64,000 bases of DNA from assembly GCA_016703965.1 (NCBI GenBank), contig JADJBB010000025.1, positions 1,007,501-1,071,500 of the forward strand. The letters are read 5' to 3'. The position numbers were made by a program, and so were the translations under genes. The stretch is from Acidobacteriota bacterium. GTDB lineage: Bacteria > Acidobacteriota > Blastocatellia > Pyrinomonadales > Pyrinomonadaceae. Positions 1 to 8,967 of this stretch are shown here, in pieces; the stretch's first letter is position 1; each line of letters begins with the position of its first letter. Below the pieces are notes generated by a model. It was not told the DNA's origin. It did not search any database and saw only the letters and a list, made by a program, of their open reading frames with translations.

Positions 1-283
1 TCCCCTTAAAACATCACCAGGGGCGAAACTTTTGATTATACAGAAGCTATGCTGTATGTCAACCCAAGAGTGAAAGTTTTTAACTTTCTTAGCTTGCGGC
101 GAACCGCTTACTCTCTGGGGCAATTAATGATTCTCTATGTTTTGCTTTTCTTTGTCAAGCGGCCTCAGTTGTTTTTAACAAGTTCGGCATCCGATCTCTA
201 TAACAACGTTCAGCAGCAAAAGATCTGCATCACTAGAACCATAAATTCAAAGACCATCTTTTCGGTTTTTGGAGCGAAATAAA

Positions 284-307
284 TTCCCTTCAATTACTTG
301 AAGGGAA
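284..307. terminator. Hairpin, possible bidirectional terminator
   Basis: Perfect 10-bp stem (284-293 with 298-307) and a 4-base loop. On the plus strand a T-rich run follows (310-317). Read on the minus strand it lies about 140 bases past tRNA-Gly and is followed by AATTTATTT, so it could end the tRNA transcript. The rest of 1-447 holds only a doubtful 77-codon open frame (49-282) with no recognisable product. Confidence 0.5.
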
Positions 308-447
308 CGTTTTCTTTCCTGAAAAGCTTTGCTCGTTCTCTCGAGCAAACTAAGATACTAACACCATCTTACAGAATGTAAAGTCGCGAAGTGATTTTTC
401 TTGTAGCTCGCTCGGGATTTGTTTGAAAAGTTCGAGAAAACCAGTAC

Positions 448-522
448 TGGAGCGGGCGACGAGGATCGAACTCGCAACTTTCAGCTTGGGAAGCTGACAC
501 TCTACCATTGAGTTACGCCCGC
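448..522 (-). tRNA. tRNA-Gly (anticodon CCC)
   Basis: On the minus strand the sequence folds as a complete tRNA. The acceptor stem GCGGGCG pairs with CGCCCGC, the D-loop has AATGGTAGA, the anticodon stem TCAGC/GCTGA holds loop TTCCCAA (anticodon CCC at 488-490), and the T-loop is TTCGATC. Discriminator U and the 3' CCA are encoded. It reads GGG glycine codons. It lies just downstream of kdsC on the same strand. Confidence 0.95.
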
Positions 523-559
523 TCTTTGCCATCAGAATACACGAACTTCCAAGTTCGAT

Positions 560-1072
560 TCAAGTATTTTTTGAGGCAAGGATCAGATCGATAACTTCGC
601 GAACAGCTCCGTGGCCGCCGTTCTGCCGAGTGGTGAAGTGGGCGGCAGCCTTTACGGTCTCGTGGGCGTCGGCGACCGCGACGGCAAGCCCGACAAAAGC
701 GAAAACCTCACTATCTGGCGTATCATCGCCGATAAATGCTACTTCTTCGCGTAGAACGCCGGCGGCAAGGATCAATTCATTTAGGGCAGATACCTTTTCT
801 TTTCGTCCCTGATAGACGAATTCAATACCGAGTTCTTTTGCCCGCAGCTCAACGATCGGCGAGTTTCGTCCGGAGATGATGCCCGACCGGTTACCCGCTT
901 TGTGCCAATCGACGATCCCCTGCCCGTCGCGGACACTAAAGACCTTAAGCTCCTCGCCCGAGGCAGCATAAAAAAGACGGCCGTCCGTTAAGACGCCGTC
1001 GCAGTCCATGATAATGAGCGAGATCCGCTTTGCTTTACCGACCAGTTCCGATTCAGTTAGGTTTATTGCCAT
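560..1072 (-). CDS. kdsC: 3-deoxy-D-manno-octulosonate 8-phosphate phosphatase (KdsC-like HAD)
   Basis: A 170-residue HAD-superfamily phosphatase of the small tetrameric KdsC type, which removes phosphate from Kdo-8-phosphate in the cytoplasm to give Kdo. Motif I is visible as DCDGVLTDG (residues 23-31), with the nucleophile D23 and acid D25. A later GDDTPD supplies the metal-binding motif IV. Its length matches the family. It is the last gene of a minus-strand run that also contains kdsA and kdsB, which supports the Kdo assignment over related N-acylneuraminate-type phosphatases. Confidence 0.88.
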   Translation of the reverse strand: MAINLTESELVGKAKRISLIIMDCDGVLTDGRLFYAASGEELKVFSVRDGQGIVDWHKAGNRSGIISGRNSPIVELRAKELGIEFVYQGRKEKVSALNELILAAGVLREEVAFIGDDTPDSEVFAFVGLAVAVADAHETVKAAAHFTTRQNGGHGAVREVIDLILASKNT

Positions 1073-1102
1073 TTAGCTTACAGTTCCCAAACGCATCAAG
1101 AC

Positions 1103-1585
1103 TCAGGGTTTTCGATCGAAGATTAGCTTTCGAACTACGATTGGGTCACCGTATCCGCCCTCCATCTTTGCGGAAAGCTCGTACGTCAAGGTTTTCCCGT
1201 CTTTAGAAATGCGATAGACCTCTACATTCTCGGTAGCTCTCGAAGGACTAACCATCGGAGACGACATGAAGAACGAGCGAATCAAGTTGTTGCCTTCCCA
1301 TTTGGTTTTCGATCTCGTACTCCTTATGCCGTAAATGTCGTTAGACTCGCCTTTGCCATTAGTGAGCAACTTCAATTCTGCTTCACCCTTTATGGACGAC
1401 CGGCGAATCTTCATTACGTCCGCGTCAATGGAAATGGTCCAAACGGTTCCAGCGACATAATCCTTGGTCGGAGTTTTCTTGGCATTAAGTTGCCATTCGC
1501 CCGCGATGTCGGCACGAGCCTGCTGAGCCGATCCGGCGATGGAGCAGAGAAACAGCAGTCCAACTACCAATATGGTTTTAATCAT
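1103..1585 (-). CDS. Small secreted protein of unknown function
   Basis: 160 residues with a clear signal peptide: MIKTILVVGLLFLCSIAGS, then an AQQARA-type cleavage region. The mature part begins IAGEWQLNAKKT and continues as alternating beta-like segments (WTISID, MKIRRSS, VEVYRIS, LTYEL). This resembles the small lipocalin-like or 'DUF' beta-barrel proteins often secreted by Acidobacteriota, but I do not recognise a named family. It starts 6 bases downstream of the M1-like gene's stop, so the two are probably co-transcribed. Confidence 0.7.
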   Translation of the reverse strand: MIKTILVVGLLFLCSIAGSAQQARADIAGEWQLNAKKTPTKDYVAGTVWTISIDADVMKIRRSSIKGEAELKLLTNGKGESNDIYGIRSTRSKTKWEGNNLIRSFFMSSPMVSPSRATENVEVYRISKDGKTLTYELSAKMEGGYGDPIVVRKLIFDRKP

Positions 1586-1591
1586 CGCACT

Positions 1592-3853
1592 TCATCGAAC
1601 CTCGAACATATCGACCGCCGATAATCTCCACCCTGATCCCACCTTTTTCAGCCGATACACGGCGATCCCGGTTTCGATTTCCTTATTTAGTAGTTTGATC
1701 GTCATGTTGGCCTCTACCAGCACCGTATTGGCATCAATGCGGTCGATCTGACGCACCTGGGTCTGCCATTGCTCGGTTGAGCCTGAGATGCCGCTGATAA
1801 AGCGTGTAACCTCTCCAGGCATCGCCAGAGCCTCAGTCTCGGCTTTACGGTTTGAAGCGGCAGCTTTGTCGAAATCAGCGAAGAATGCCTTCACGCTGGC
1901 ATCTCCGGTGGAAGACACACCGAGCTTACTTCGAAGATTGCGCGCCGCGAAGCTCGCACCATACTCGGCATCGATCGCGATCGCCGTCTCGGCATATTTG
2001 ATCGCAGATTCATTCTGATTTGCCTTGGCAGCGACCTCAGCAAGGCCGACGTTCGCCCACGCCAGGCTTCGTGCGGTCGGAAGTTTCTCGTCTAAGACTG
2101 TCTTGAACTCCTTCTCGGCCTCGGTCGTTTTTCCCTCGGCAAGCAGCGTTCTTCCTAATAAGACCCGCAGATCGTCCAGCCGAGGCATATCACGAAGCAG
2201 CGTCCGAGCTGTCGTTTCAGCAGTCGCGAATCCCTGAGCGTCCTGTTTATCGAACGCCCTTTTTACAGCTAGGAGCGGATCACTCTCAGTGGACTCTCTG
2301 GGCGAGATATCATCATAATAATCAAGCTGCGGATAAAGCTTTTCGGCGTCGATCTCGACTCGTACGATATTTTCGCTGGTCTTAAATATGACGTCGCCAT
2401 AGCTTGTCGCTCTCAGCGATGTCGGCGAAACTATCTTCTGCCCGCTCGCCGTAGTTGCAACAACGTCAACAGTAATGTCCGTCGAACCAGTGTTGCGAAC
2501 CGCGACCTTGACCTGTCCCGCCTCGTTTTGGGGCAATCCGACCATCAAATTCATCTCGGTGATCTGATCGAACAGCAGATCGATCACTTCTTTTTGAGAA
2601 GAAAATGCCGCGCGGAGCTCACCGACCGTCAATTCCCCGTCCTGGCTGTTCTTACGCAGAGAATCGGCAAATTCACTCGCTCCGACACGTTTAGCGATGA
2701 TCCGCCAAGCCATCGCCCCTTTGTTTGCGACGACCGGATAATAATAATCGTCGATCGGGGCAACGGTGGTCATCGGGGCGTCACGTTTCGAAACTGCCGA
2801 ATAAGCGGTTCTCTGCCTGAGGCGTTCGATATCACCAATGTCTTTGCCGTATCTGCTCTCGATAAACTGAGTTGCGATGTACCGCGAAAGGCCTTCGCTA
2901 ACGATTCCATGACCTTCGCCGCTGACCGCGACCGCATTCCCGAGCCAGAGCTTCGTCACCGCCTCGGCAATATTCATTGCCGTCAGCGAATCTATCTTCG
3001 AACGGCGAAAAAGCGCTTCGTCAACCAAGACGGTTCCACCGCTCCCGAAACCTGCTCCGCGCCGAACGGCGACGATCCTCGACGGTACGTCCGGTGTTTT
3101 TCCGAGCATTCCGGCAACAAACGTCTTGGCGTCCGAATATAAGGCGGCGAGTTCTGCCGCCCGTTTCTGGCCATCCGGCCCGGTTTCCTTCGGCATGTAG
3201 ACCGAAACGCCTGACAAATTTGCGACATCCCACGAGCCCGCGATAAAAAACGGCTGTACCTTTAACCTCTGATCGAAAACTCCCGAGGCTTCGGTTCCGG
3301 ACGAAACCGTAACTGCCCCGCCCGGACTAGTGACTTTGATCCGCGTAGGCGCCATGTCTGCTCCTCTTGGGAAAAACCAGCTGTTCGGCGTCGGATACCA
3401 ATATGAAAGCGGCAAAAGCTGTGATGAACCCGCCGAAACCGACCCAACGGCTGTATTGTCCTTAAGCGTCAGCTTGTAATCGACCGAAACCGTCAGCAAA
3501 CCGTCCGCCGGGACGGCTCCAAATCTGGTTTGGATCCTCTGGAGCGTTCCTACCGCGATCTTCTCTTCATTTTTGGCGAAATCAGCTGTAGCATCGTTCA
3601 ACTTTACCGCCGTGACCTCAGCCAAAGGCGAAATACGAAGTGTAAGTGTCGACGCCGGGCCGCGAGAGATATTCTTGACCCTCAACACCGCTTTCGCCGT
3701 AACGACCCGGGCATTCTCCTGCGGCAGCGTGACATCGATGTCATATTTCTGCACCTGCCAGGTGGCCGGGGCAGTACGAGCCGTATCCTGAGCAAGGGCC
3801 GTAAGTTGAAAACTGAAAATTAAAGCGAGTATCGCGAAATAGTATTGTTTCAT
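1592..3853 (-). CDS. Secreted M1-aminopeptidase homologue, probably inactive, with TPR region
   Basis: Numbered from ATG at 3853 (753 residues). Residues 1-21 are a signal peptide. Residues 30-210 resemble the M1 aminopeptidase N-terminal beta domain. Residues 240-330 match the M1 catalytic region, but the zinc motif HExxH-x18-E is missing: AEAVTKLWLGN (296-306) stands where HELAHQWFGN is expected, while SEG (319-321) retains the following glutamate. After about residue 520 come TPR-like helices, then an NTF2/SnoaL-like end (about 640-753). The TTG at 3874 extends the frame into kdsA and is less likely. The role may be scaffolding in the periplasm; the substrate is unknown. Confidence 0.75.
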   Translation of the reverse strand: MKQYYFAILALIFSFQLTALAQDTARTAPATWQVQKYDIDVTLPQENARVVTAKAVLRVKNISRGPASTLTLRISPLAEVTAVKLNDATADFAKNEEKIAVGTLQRIQTRFGAVPADGLLTVSVDYKLTLKDNTAVGSVSAGSSQLLPLSYWYPTPNSWFFPRGADMAPTRIKVTSPGGAVTVSSGTEASGVFDQRLKVQPFFIAGSWDVANLSGVSVYMPKETGPDGQKRAAELAALYSDAKTFVAGMLGKTPDVPSRIVAVRRGAGFGSGGTVLVDEALFRRSKIDSLTAMNIAEAVTKLWLGNAVAVSGEGHGIVSEGLSRYIATQFIESRYGKDIGDIERLRQRTAYSAVSKRDAPMTTVAPIDDYYYPVVANKGAMAWRIIAKRVGASEFADSLRKNSQDGELTVGELRAAFSSQKEVIDLLFDQITEMNLMVGLPQNEAGQVKVAVRNTGSTDITVDVVATTASGQKIVSPTSLRATSYGDVIFKTSENIVRVEIDAEKLYPQLDYYDDISPRESTESDPLLAVKRAFDKQDAQGFATAETTARTLLRDMPRLDDLRVLLGRTLLAEGKTTEAEKEFKTVLDEKLPTARSLAWANVGLAEVAAKANQNESAIKYAETAIAIDAEYGASFAARNLRSKLGVSSTGDASVKAFFADFDKAAASNRKAETEALAMPGEVTRFISGISGSTEQWQTQVRQIDRIDANTVLVEANMTIKLLNKEIETGIAVYRLKKVGSGWRLSAVDMFEVR

Positions 3854-3866
3854 GAGCGTCTTTGGT

Positions 3867-4688
3867 TTAGTCAACGATCTCGTGTATCTGTTTCAGTTTA
3901 GAAAGTAATTTTTCCAATCTGGCGAGCGGCAACTGGTTCGGGCCATCGCTCGGCGCCTTTGCGGGATCGTCGTGGACTTCCATAAAAACAGCATCCACAC
4001 CGCAGGCAACACCTGCACGAGCAAAGTTTTCGATGTATTGCCCCTGTCCGTCCGTTGCCTTGCCAAGTCCACCGGGAAGTTGCAGCGAGTGCGTTACGTC
4101 AAAGACGACCGGCACCCCGAAAGACCGCATGATCGGAAATGAGCGAAGATCGACGACCAGATTATTGTATCCAAAACTCGCTCCACGTTCGGTCAGAAGG
4201 ATCTTTTCGCATCCTGCTTCGCTCAGCTTGTCGACAATATTTTTAGCATCCCACGGAGCCAGAAACTGTCCTTTCTTAACATTCACAGCCTTGCCCGTTT
4301 TTGCGGAAGCAACTAAAAGATCAGTCTGACGGCACAAAAACGCCGGGATTTGAAGCATATCTACAAACTCCGCCGCCCTTTCCGCCTGCCACGGCTCATG
4401 CACGTCCGTAATCACCGGAACACCGATCTCATCCCTGACCTGAGCCAAAACCTCAAGGCCAAATTCCATCCCGCCACCGCGAAAGCTCTCGATCGAACTC
4501 CGATTTGCTTTATCGAAAGAAGATTTATAAACAAAATCAACGCCCGTGCGGGAGCAAATATCCTTGATCTCCTGCGCCATAAAAAGAGCGTGTTTCGACG
4601 ACTCGACCACACAGGGCCCGAGGATGAACGTTAGCTTCCCGCCGCCAAAGGCGACACCCCCTACTCTAAAAGAACCGTTGGTTGCCAT
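3867..4688 (-). CDS. kdsA: 3-deoxy-8-phosphooctulonate synthase
   Basis: 273 residues, the normal KdsA length. It condenses arabinose 5-phosphate with phosphoenolpyruvate to Kdo-8-phosphate, the first committed step to the lipopolysaccharide inner core. Visible motifs are GPCVVES near the start, KSSFDKANRSS and ESFRGGG (PEP and phosphate binding), ITDVHE, VKKGQFLAPWD, and DVTHSLQLPGG with the late DGPNQLPL. It follows the deacetylase gene by 48 bases on the same strand. kdsB, pyrG and kdsC are in the same run. Confidence 0.96.
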   Translation of the reverse strand: MATNGSFRVGGVAFGGGKLTFILGPCVVESSKHALFMAQEIKDICSRTGVDFVYKSSFDKANRSSIESFRGGGMEFGLEVLAQVRDEIGVPVITDVHEPWQAERAAEFVDMLQIPAFLCRQTDLLVASAKTGKAVNVKKGQFLAPWDAKNIVDKLSEAGCEKILLTERGASFGYNNLVVDLRSFPIMRSFGVPVVFDVTHSLQLPGGLGKATDGQGQYIENFARAGVACGVDAVFMEVHDDPAKAPSDGPNQLPLARLEKLLSKLKQIHEIVD

Positions 4689-4736
4689 TGAGGATATGAT
4701 AACCGAGAAATGCGGAAGTAATGAAATGGCAAGGAA

Positions 4737-5717
4737 CTATCGGTATTTCGCTTTGAACGCGTCAAACCCGCTCGTCGATTGGATCAATCGTTCTATCTGA
4801 GGCTCGGCGTCGATCCTTGGAAACAGGAATCGATCATCCGAGCTTTCGCAAATGCGGATCTCAGTCGTCACGGCAGACGCGTAGCCGGCTTTTTCAGCGG
4901 CATCGCGTTCACGCCGGGAAACGTTTCCGTTGGGGTAGCAGAAGTGGAGTTTGTCGGTTTGTAGATGGTCTTGCAGGATCGTCCGCGACGTTGCGAGTTC
5001 GTCAGACAAGGTATCGCCATCAACATTGGTTAGGATCGGATGACTTACCGTGTGAGAACCGATCTCGATCCCAGCAGATGACATCTCTTTTGCCTGATCC
5101 CAGGAGATCGGGCCGAATTCGGAGTGCGGCATATCGTCGAGCTGAACATAAAGCGATTTGGCCAACTCCGTCAAAACTAAGTCTTTCTCAAGATCCGGCA
5201 GCTTTTTTAGTTCGGAATTTATCTTACCGGCAAGCTCCAGCCGCGAATTGCGATCGCCGAGCTTTTCATCGAATGTCCTTGTGCCGATCGTAGCGGACAA
5301 ACGCTCCGACTTCGTCGCTGTCAACAAATATCGGGCTTTATCCGTCCAGATCCAGCATTTTTCGTCTAGGAAACCGGTCACCACGTAAAGCGTTGCGGGA
5401 ACACTAAATTTCTTCAAAACCGGAAAGGCTACGTCGAAAAAGTCTTGATAACCATCATCTATGGTGAGTACGACGGAGCGATTCGGCAAATTGCCCTCTT
5501 TGAAATACCTCACCGCATCGCTAAGTGAGATGATTTTGTAGTGGCGTGTTAGATATTTTAGGTGTGTCTCGAATGTCTTAAGCGAAGTCTTGCCCCATTC
5601 CTCGCCTTCGCTGAAGCGATGGTACATCAGTATCGGCAGTTTCGAGCGGTTGATGAACCGAAACAGTGAAAAGACGTCTGCTCCGACGAGTAAATTGAGT
5701 GCCGCCTGTTTGATCAA
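4737..5717 (-). CDS. Polysaccharide deacetylase (carbohydrate esterase 4)
   Basis: 326 residues. The CE4/NodB fold is shown by LPILMYHRF (about 28-36), the metal-binding TIDDGYQDF (about 84-92) whose first D-D pair acts as base and ligand, IEIGSHTVSHPIL (SHxxxSHP ligands), and CYPNG further on. It probably removes N- or O-acyl groups from an envelope glycan. The predicted start is TTG at 5717, whose bases overlap the TGA of the upstream formyltransferase (TTGA), implying translational coupling. There is no classical signal peptide, only a hydrophobic N-terminus that may attach to the inner membrane. Confidence 0.85.
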   Translation of the reverse strand: MIKQAALNLLVGADVFSLFRFINRSKLPILMYHRFSEGEEWGKTSLKTFETHLKYLTRHYKIISLSDAVRYFKEGNLPNRSVVLTIDDGYQDFFDVAFPVLKKFSVPATLYVVTGFLDEKCWIWTDKARYLLTATKSERLSATIGTRTFDEKLGDRNSRLELAGKINSELKKLPDLEKDLVLTELAKSLYVQLDDMPHSEFGPISWDQAKEMSSAGIEIGSHTVSHPILTNVDGDTLSDELATSRTILQDHLQTDKLHFCYPNGNVSRRERDAAEKAGYASAVTTEIRICESSDDRFLFPRIDAEPQIERLIQSTSGFDAFKAKYR

Positions 5718-6502
5718 GCCTTCCTCCTCGCCAAACGTCGCCGCATTTCGTCTTTCTCGCTTTTTATCGGCAAACGATATCGTTTACCGAGCGTCGTGTC
5801 CTGAGCGATTCGCGGAAATTCTCCGCTCGCGATCATCGCGGCCGCCTCCGCGACCATTTCCGCACAATCTTTTCGCAGTTCTAGTCGATAATCATCGATG
5901 AATGCCTGAAAGTCATCGCCGTATCCAAAGTCATAAGCGAGCGGCACTGTTTTCTGCAAGACGATGTCGCCCGTATCGACCTTCGAAGCCACAAAATGAA
6001 CCGTCAGCCCGACCTCTTTCTCATCATTAAACAATTCCCAAAAAACAGGTGGCCCGCCGCGATAAAACGGAGCGAGCCCTTGGTGAAGGTTGATAGAACC
6101 AAGCCTCGGAATGCCGAAAACTGATTCTTTTATGATGTTTGTACCGAAAACGATGCCGAGATCCGCGTTTCCGTTACGGATCTTCTCTAGCGAATCATCT
6201 GAATGATAATCGTCCAAAACTTGAACCGGAACACCGAGACTCTTCGCGGCCTCCGCTGTCGGATTTCCTTTGGTTGGCGATTCTTCGACTGTTCTGTTCT
6301 TTCCCACCAATTTATCGCCGAATTTCTTTATCGTTTCAAAATAACCGTCGTATTTGATCGAGCGCTTCAACTTTTCCTTGAAAGACCGCTCCGGCGTCTG
6401 TTTTGACTCGATAAAAACTCCAACGAGTTCGAGATCAGGCTTAGAGCAGATCTCTTTTATGACAAGTTCGGCACCGCCGTGTGTTAGAAGAATTACACGC
6501 AT
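5714..6502 (-). CDS. Formyltransferase-family protein (methionyl-tRNA/sugar formyltransferase fold)
   Basis: About 262 residues. The formyl_transf_N fold is indicated by SINLHQGLAPFYRGG, which matches the N-x-H-x-G...YRG active-site loop, and by VDTGDI, which carries the catalytic aspartate. The C-terminal OB domain of Fmt is absent, so this is unlikely to be the housekeeping tRNA enzyme. With a coupled polysaccharide deacetylase and Kdo genes beside it, an N-formyl amino sugar transferase for surface glycan is the more likely role (inference). ATG at 6502 is chosen over GTG at 6505. Confidence 0.78.
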   Translation of the reverse strand: MRVILLTHGGAELVIKEICSKPDLELVGVFIESKQTPERSFKEKLKRSIKYDGYFETIKKFGDKLVGKNRTVEESPTKGNPTAEAAKSLGVPVQVLDDYHSDDSLEKIRNGNADLGIVFGTNIIKESVFGIPRLGSINLHQGLAPFYRGGPPVFWELFNDEKEVGLTVHFVASKVDTGDIVLQKTVPLAYDFGYGDDFQAFIDDYRLELRKDCAEMVAEAAAMIASGEFPRIAQDTTLGKRYRLPIKSEKDEMRRRLARRKA

Positions 6503-6554
6503 CACAGGTCATGACAAACGATGAACAGTGTTTAACTTCCACAAATTACTCGAC

Positions 6555-8255
6555 TTATTCCTCGGTGCCAATCTCAACATGTTCGGGTAATTCGAGATGT
6601 TTATCACTTACGACATCATGTTCCAGGTTTTCGCTTCGCATGCGGTTTTTCCATGCGGCCTCTACAAACGAGACGAACAACGGATGTGCCGCGAGAGGCT
6701 TTGATTTGTATTCGGGATGGAACTGGCATGCGACGAAGTACGGGTGCGTCTCGCGAGGCAACTCGACCATCTCGACAAATTTGCCGTCAGGCGAGATGCC
6801 GCTGAAGATGAGGCCTTCGCGTTCGAGGGCCTGCCTATATTCGGGATTGAATTCGTATCTGTGCCGATGCCGTTCACCGATCTCGGCCGCACCGTGATAG
6901 ATCTCGCTGACCAACGAGCCTTCTTTAAGTAAACATGGATAACTTCCTAGACGCATCGTGCCGCCGAGTTCATCGACGTCAACGAGATCGCGCAGTTTGA
7001 AGATGACCGGAAACGGAGTTTCCTCGTTAAATTCAGTCGAATCAGCATCCCTTAGACCACAAACGCTCCGAGCAAACTCGATACAAGCCGTCTGCATTCC
7101 CAAACAGATGCCGAAATACGGCGTTCCCGACTTACGAGCATATTTGATCGCCTTCAGCATTCCGGCGATGCCCCGTTTGCCGAATCCGCCGGGCACAAGT
7201 ATCGCGTCAAAATCCTGCAATTCGTTTTCGTAATCTTCTTTAACCAGGTTTTCCGACTCGATCCACGCAACATTCACGCGAAGATTATTTGCTACACCAG
7301 CGTGCGTCAGGGCTTCACGCAGTGATTTATACGAGTCTTCGAGCTCTACATATTTACCAACGATCGCGATCTTCACCGAACCGCCGGATGGATCTTTGAT
7401 CGTTGAGACCAGGTCGCGCCACCGTTTGAGGTCAGCGGTCGGGAATTGTTCCGTTAAATGCAGGTCCGAAATGATCAGGTCATCGAGGCCCTGCTCGCGA
7501 AATGCGAGAGGCACTTCGTAAATAGTTGGAACGTCGAGAGCCGAAATGACCGCATTTTCCTGAACATTACAAAACAATCCGATCTTTTTCCGCAGATCAG
7601 CCGGCAGAGGACGATCAGAGCGGCAAAGCAGAATGTCAGGCGAAATACCGATCTCCCGCAGTTCGCGAACGCTGTGCTGGGTTGGTTTGGTCTTCAGTTC
7701 GCCCGCTGCAGCTATATAGGGAACAAGCGTGACATGAATAAAGATCGCATTATTGCGGCCCTCCTCGTTACCCATCTGGCGGATCGCCTCAAGGAACGGC
7801 AACGATTCGATATCGCCGACCGTTCCGCCGATCTCTACGATCAGAATGTCCGGCTGGTGCATCTCGGCGACCTTTCGCACGGCCATTTTGATCTCGTCAG
7901 TGATGTGCGGGATGACCTGGATCGTTTTGCCTAAATAATCGCCGCGGCGTTCTTTTTCGATTACAGAGAGATAAATACGACCGCTCGTCCAGTTATTTGC
8001 CTGAGAAAGCTTGGCATTGGTGAACCGCTCATAATGCCCAAGGTCGAGATCGGTCTCGGCACCGTCGTCGGTCACGAAGACCTCGCCATGCTGAAACGGC
8101 GACATCGTGCCGGGGTCCACATTAATGTAAGGATCGAGCTTCATCATCTGAACGCTCAACCCGCGAGTCTCAAGCAGGCAGCCGATCGAACTGGCAGCCA
8201 AACCCTTCCCCAAACTCGAAACAACACCGCCAGTTACGAATATGTATTTAGTCAT
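6555..8255 (-). CDS. pyrG: CTP synthase
   Basis: 566 residues. The N-terminal synthetase domain starts KYIFVTGGVVSSLGKG and contains SPFQHGEVFVTDDGAETDLD. The C-terminal class I glutamine amidotransferase domain carries GICLGMQ with the nucleophilic cysteine and CQFHPE with the catalytic His-Glu. It turns UTP to CTP using glutamine. The C-terminal tail of roughly 20 acidic residues goes beyond the usual end. Its position between kdsB and kdsA fits, because KdsB consumes CTP. Confidence 0.97.
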   Translation of the reverse strand: MTKYIFVTGGVVSSLGKGLAASSIGCLLETRGLSVQMMKLDPYINVDPGTMSPFQHGEVFVTDDGAETDLDLGHYERFTNAKLSQANNWTSGRIYLSVIEKERRGDYLGKTIQVIPHITDEIKMAVRKVAEMHQPDILIVEIGGTVGDIESLPFLEAIRQMGNEEGRNNAIFIHVTLVPYIAAAGELKTKPTQHSVRELREIGISPDILLCRSDRPLPADLRKKIGLFCNVQENAVISALDVPTIYEVPLAFREQGLDDLIISDLHLTEQFPTADLKRWRDLVSTIKDPSGGSVKIAIVGKYVELEDSYKSLREALTHAGVANNLRVNVAWIESENLVKEDYENELQDFDAILVPGGFGKRGIAGMLKAIKYARKSGTPYFGICLGMQTACIEFARSVCGLRDADSTEFNEETPFPVIFKLRDLVDVDELGGTMRLGSYPCLLKEGSLVSEIYHGAAEIGERHRHRYEFNPEYRQALEREGLIFSGISPDGKFVEMVELPRETHPYFVACQFHPEYKSKPLAAHPLFVSFVEAAWKNRMRSENLEHDVVSDKHLELPEHVEIGTEE

Positions 8256-8263
8256 CTTCTCTC

Positions 8264-8683
8264 CTAATAGTTAACAGGTAGAACTTGATTTACTACCAAT
8301 GCAATTACAACAGCGCTGATCGATCCCACGATGAATACCCAAAAACTAGTCTTGATGCTATGAATGTAGGTGTCGGGAGCTCCGATTTCCGCAAGCTTTC
8401 GAACATTCAAGATCAATTTCGCAATGAGGTACAAGCAAAAAGCGATAGCATAAATAACTGAGATCTGGAAATTATATTTGGGCCAAAGATATAACGCGAC
8501 TAGAAAGATTATGACGACCCCAAAAACGATCATCGAATAATTCACATTCCTTTTTGGAAAAACCTCAGCGATCTTCAGTTTCGTTTGATCATCGAGTTTT
8601 GCAGACGCATTAACTGCCAGTTTCTGGCTAAGAATTATGGAACCGAGAAAAACAACTGCACCCACAATTATTGATAAATTCAT
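8264..8683 (-). CDS. Four-helix inner-membrane protein, unknown function
   Basis: 139 residues with four hydrophobic stretches (about 5-20, 50-68, 75-92 and 108-135), so most likely a polytopic inner-membrane protein. No enzyme motif is visible. The start codon overlaps the stop of the preceding 95-residue gene by the ATGA arrangement, and pyrG follows 8 bases later, so the four genes kdsB to pyrG are very probably one transcript. I do not recognise the family. Confidence 0.75.
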   Translation of the reverse strand: MNLSIIVGAVVFLGSIILSQKLAVNASAKLDDQTKLKIAEVFPKRNVNYSMIVFGVVIIFLVALYLWPKYNFQISVIYAIAFCLYLIAKLILNVRKLAEIGAPDTYIHSIKTSFWVFIVGSISAVVIALVVNQVLPVNY

Positions 8684-8967
8684 TCGCTCGATTCTCCTTG
8701 CTCTGCTGAATTGGCTTTCCCTTCCCGCTTCTTCTTCTGAAAACGCCCTTCCTTCATCTGAACGATGACTTCCTTTGCCTTCGCTTCCGGAGGATTCATC
8801 AGTTCGTTCAACGCATTCATTGAGGCTCCGAGCATCGTTATGCCTTCGGCTGCGTTTCGTTCGAATTCTTCCGCCGTTCGTTTCTGCGGTTTACTCAGAA
8901 CCTTCAGCCCGACCGCAATTCCGACGATCAGGACGACAAAGAATCCAAGTCCGATCCAATCACCCAC
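8680..8967 (-). CDS. Small single-span membrane protein with charged tail
   Basis: 95 residues from GTG at 8967, chosen because it overlaps the kdsB stop (8960-8962) by a few bases. Longer versions of the frame would run 140 bases into kdsB. The protein has one N-terminal transmembrane segment (GLGFFVVLIVGIAVGL), then a helical stretch and a lysine- and glutamate-rich end (KKKREGKANSAEQ). The function is unknown. It is coupled on both sides to its neighbours. Confidence 0.65.
   Translation of the reverse strand: MGDWIGLGFFVVLIVGIAVGLKVLSKPQKRTAEEFERNAAEGITMLGASMNALNELMNPPEAKAKEVIVQMKEGRFQKKKREGKANSAEQGESSE

Noticed and set aside
49..282. 77-codon plus-strand frame before a hairpin
   Set aside because: There is no ribosome site or family resemblance. 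The hairpin directly after it is the only support.
2528..3142. 204-codon plus-strand frame opposite the M1-like gene
   Set aside because: Antisense shadow of a gene with signal peptide and domain match; no motif of its own.
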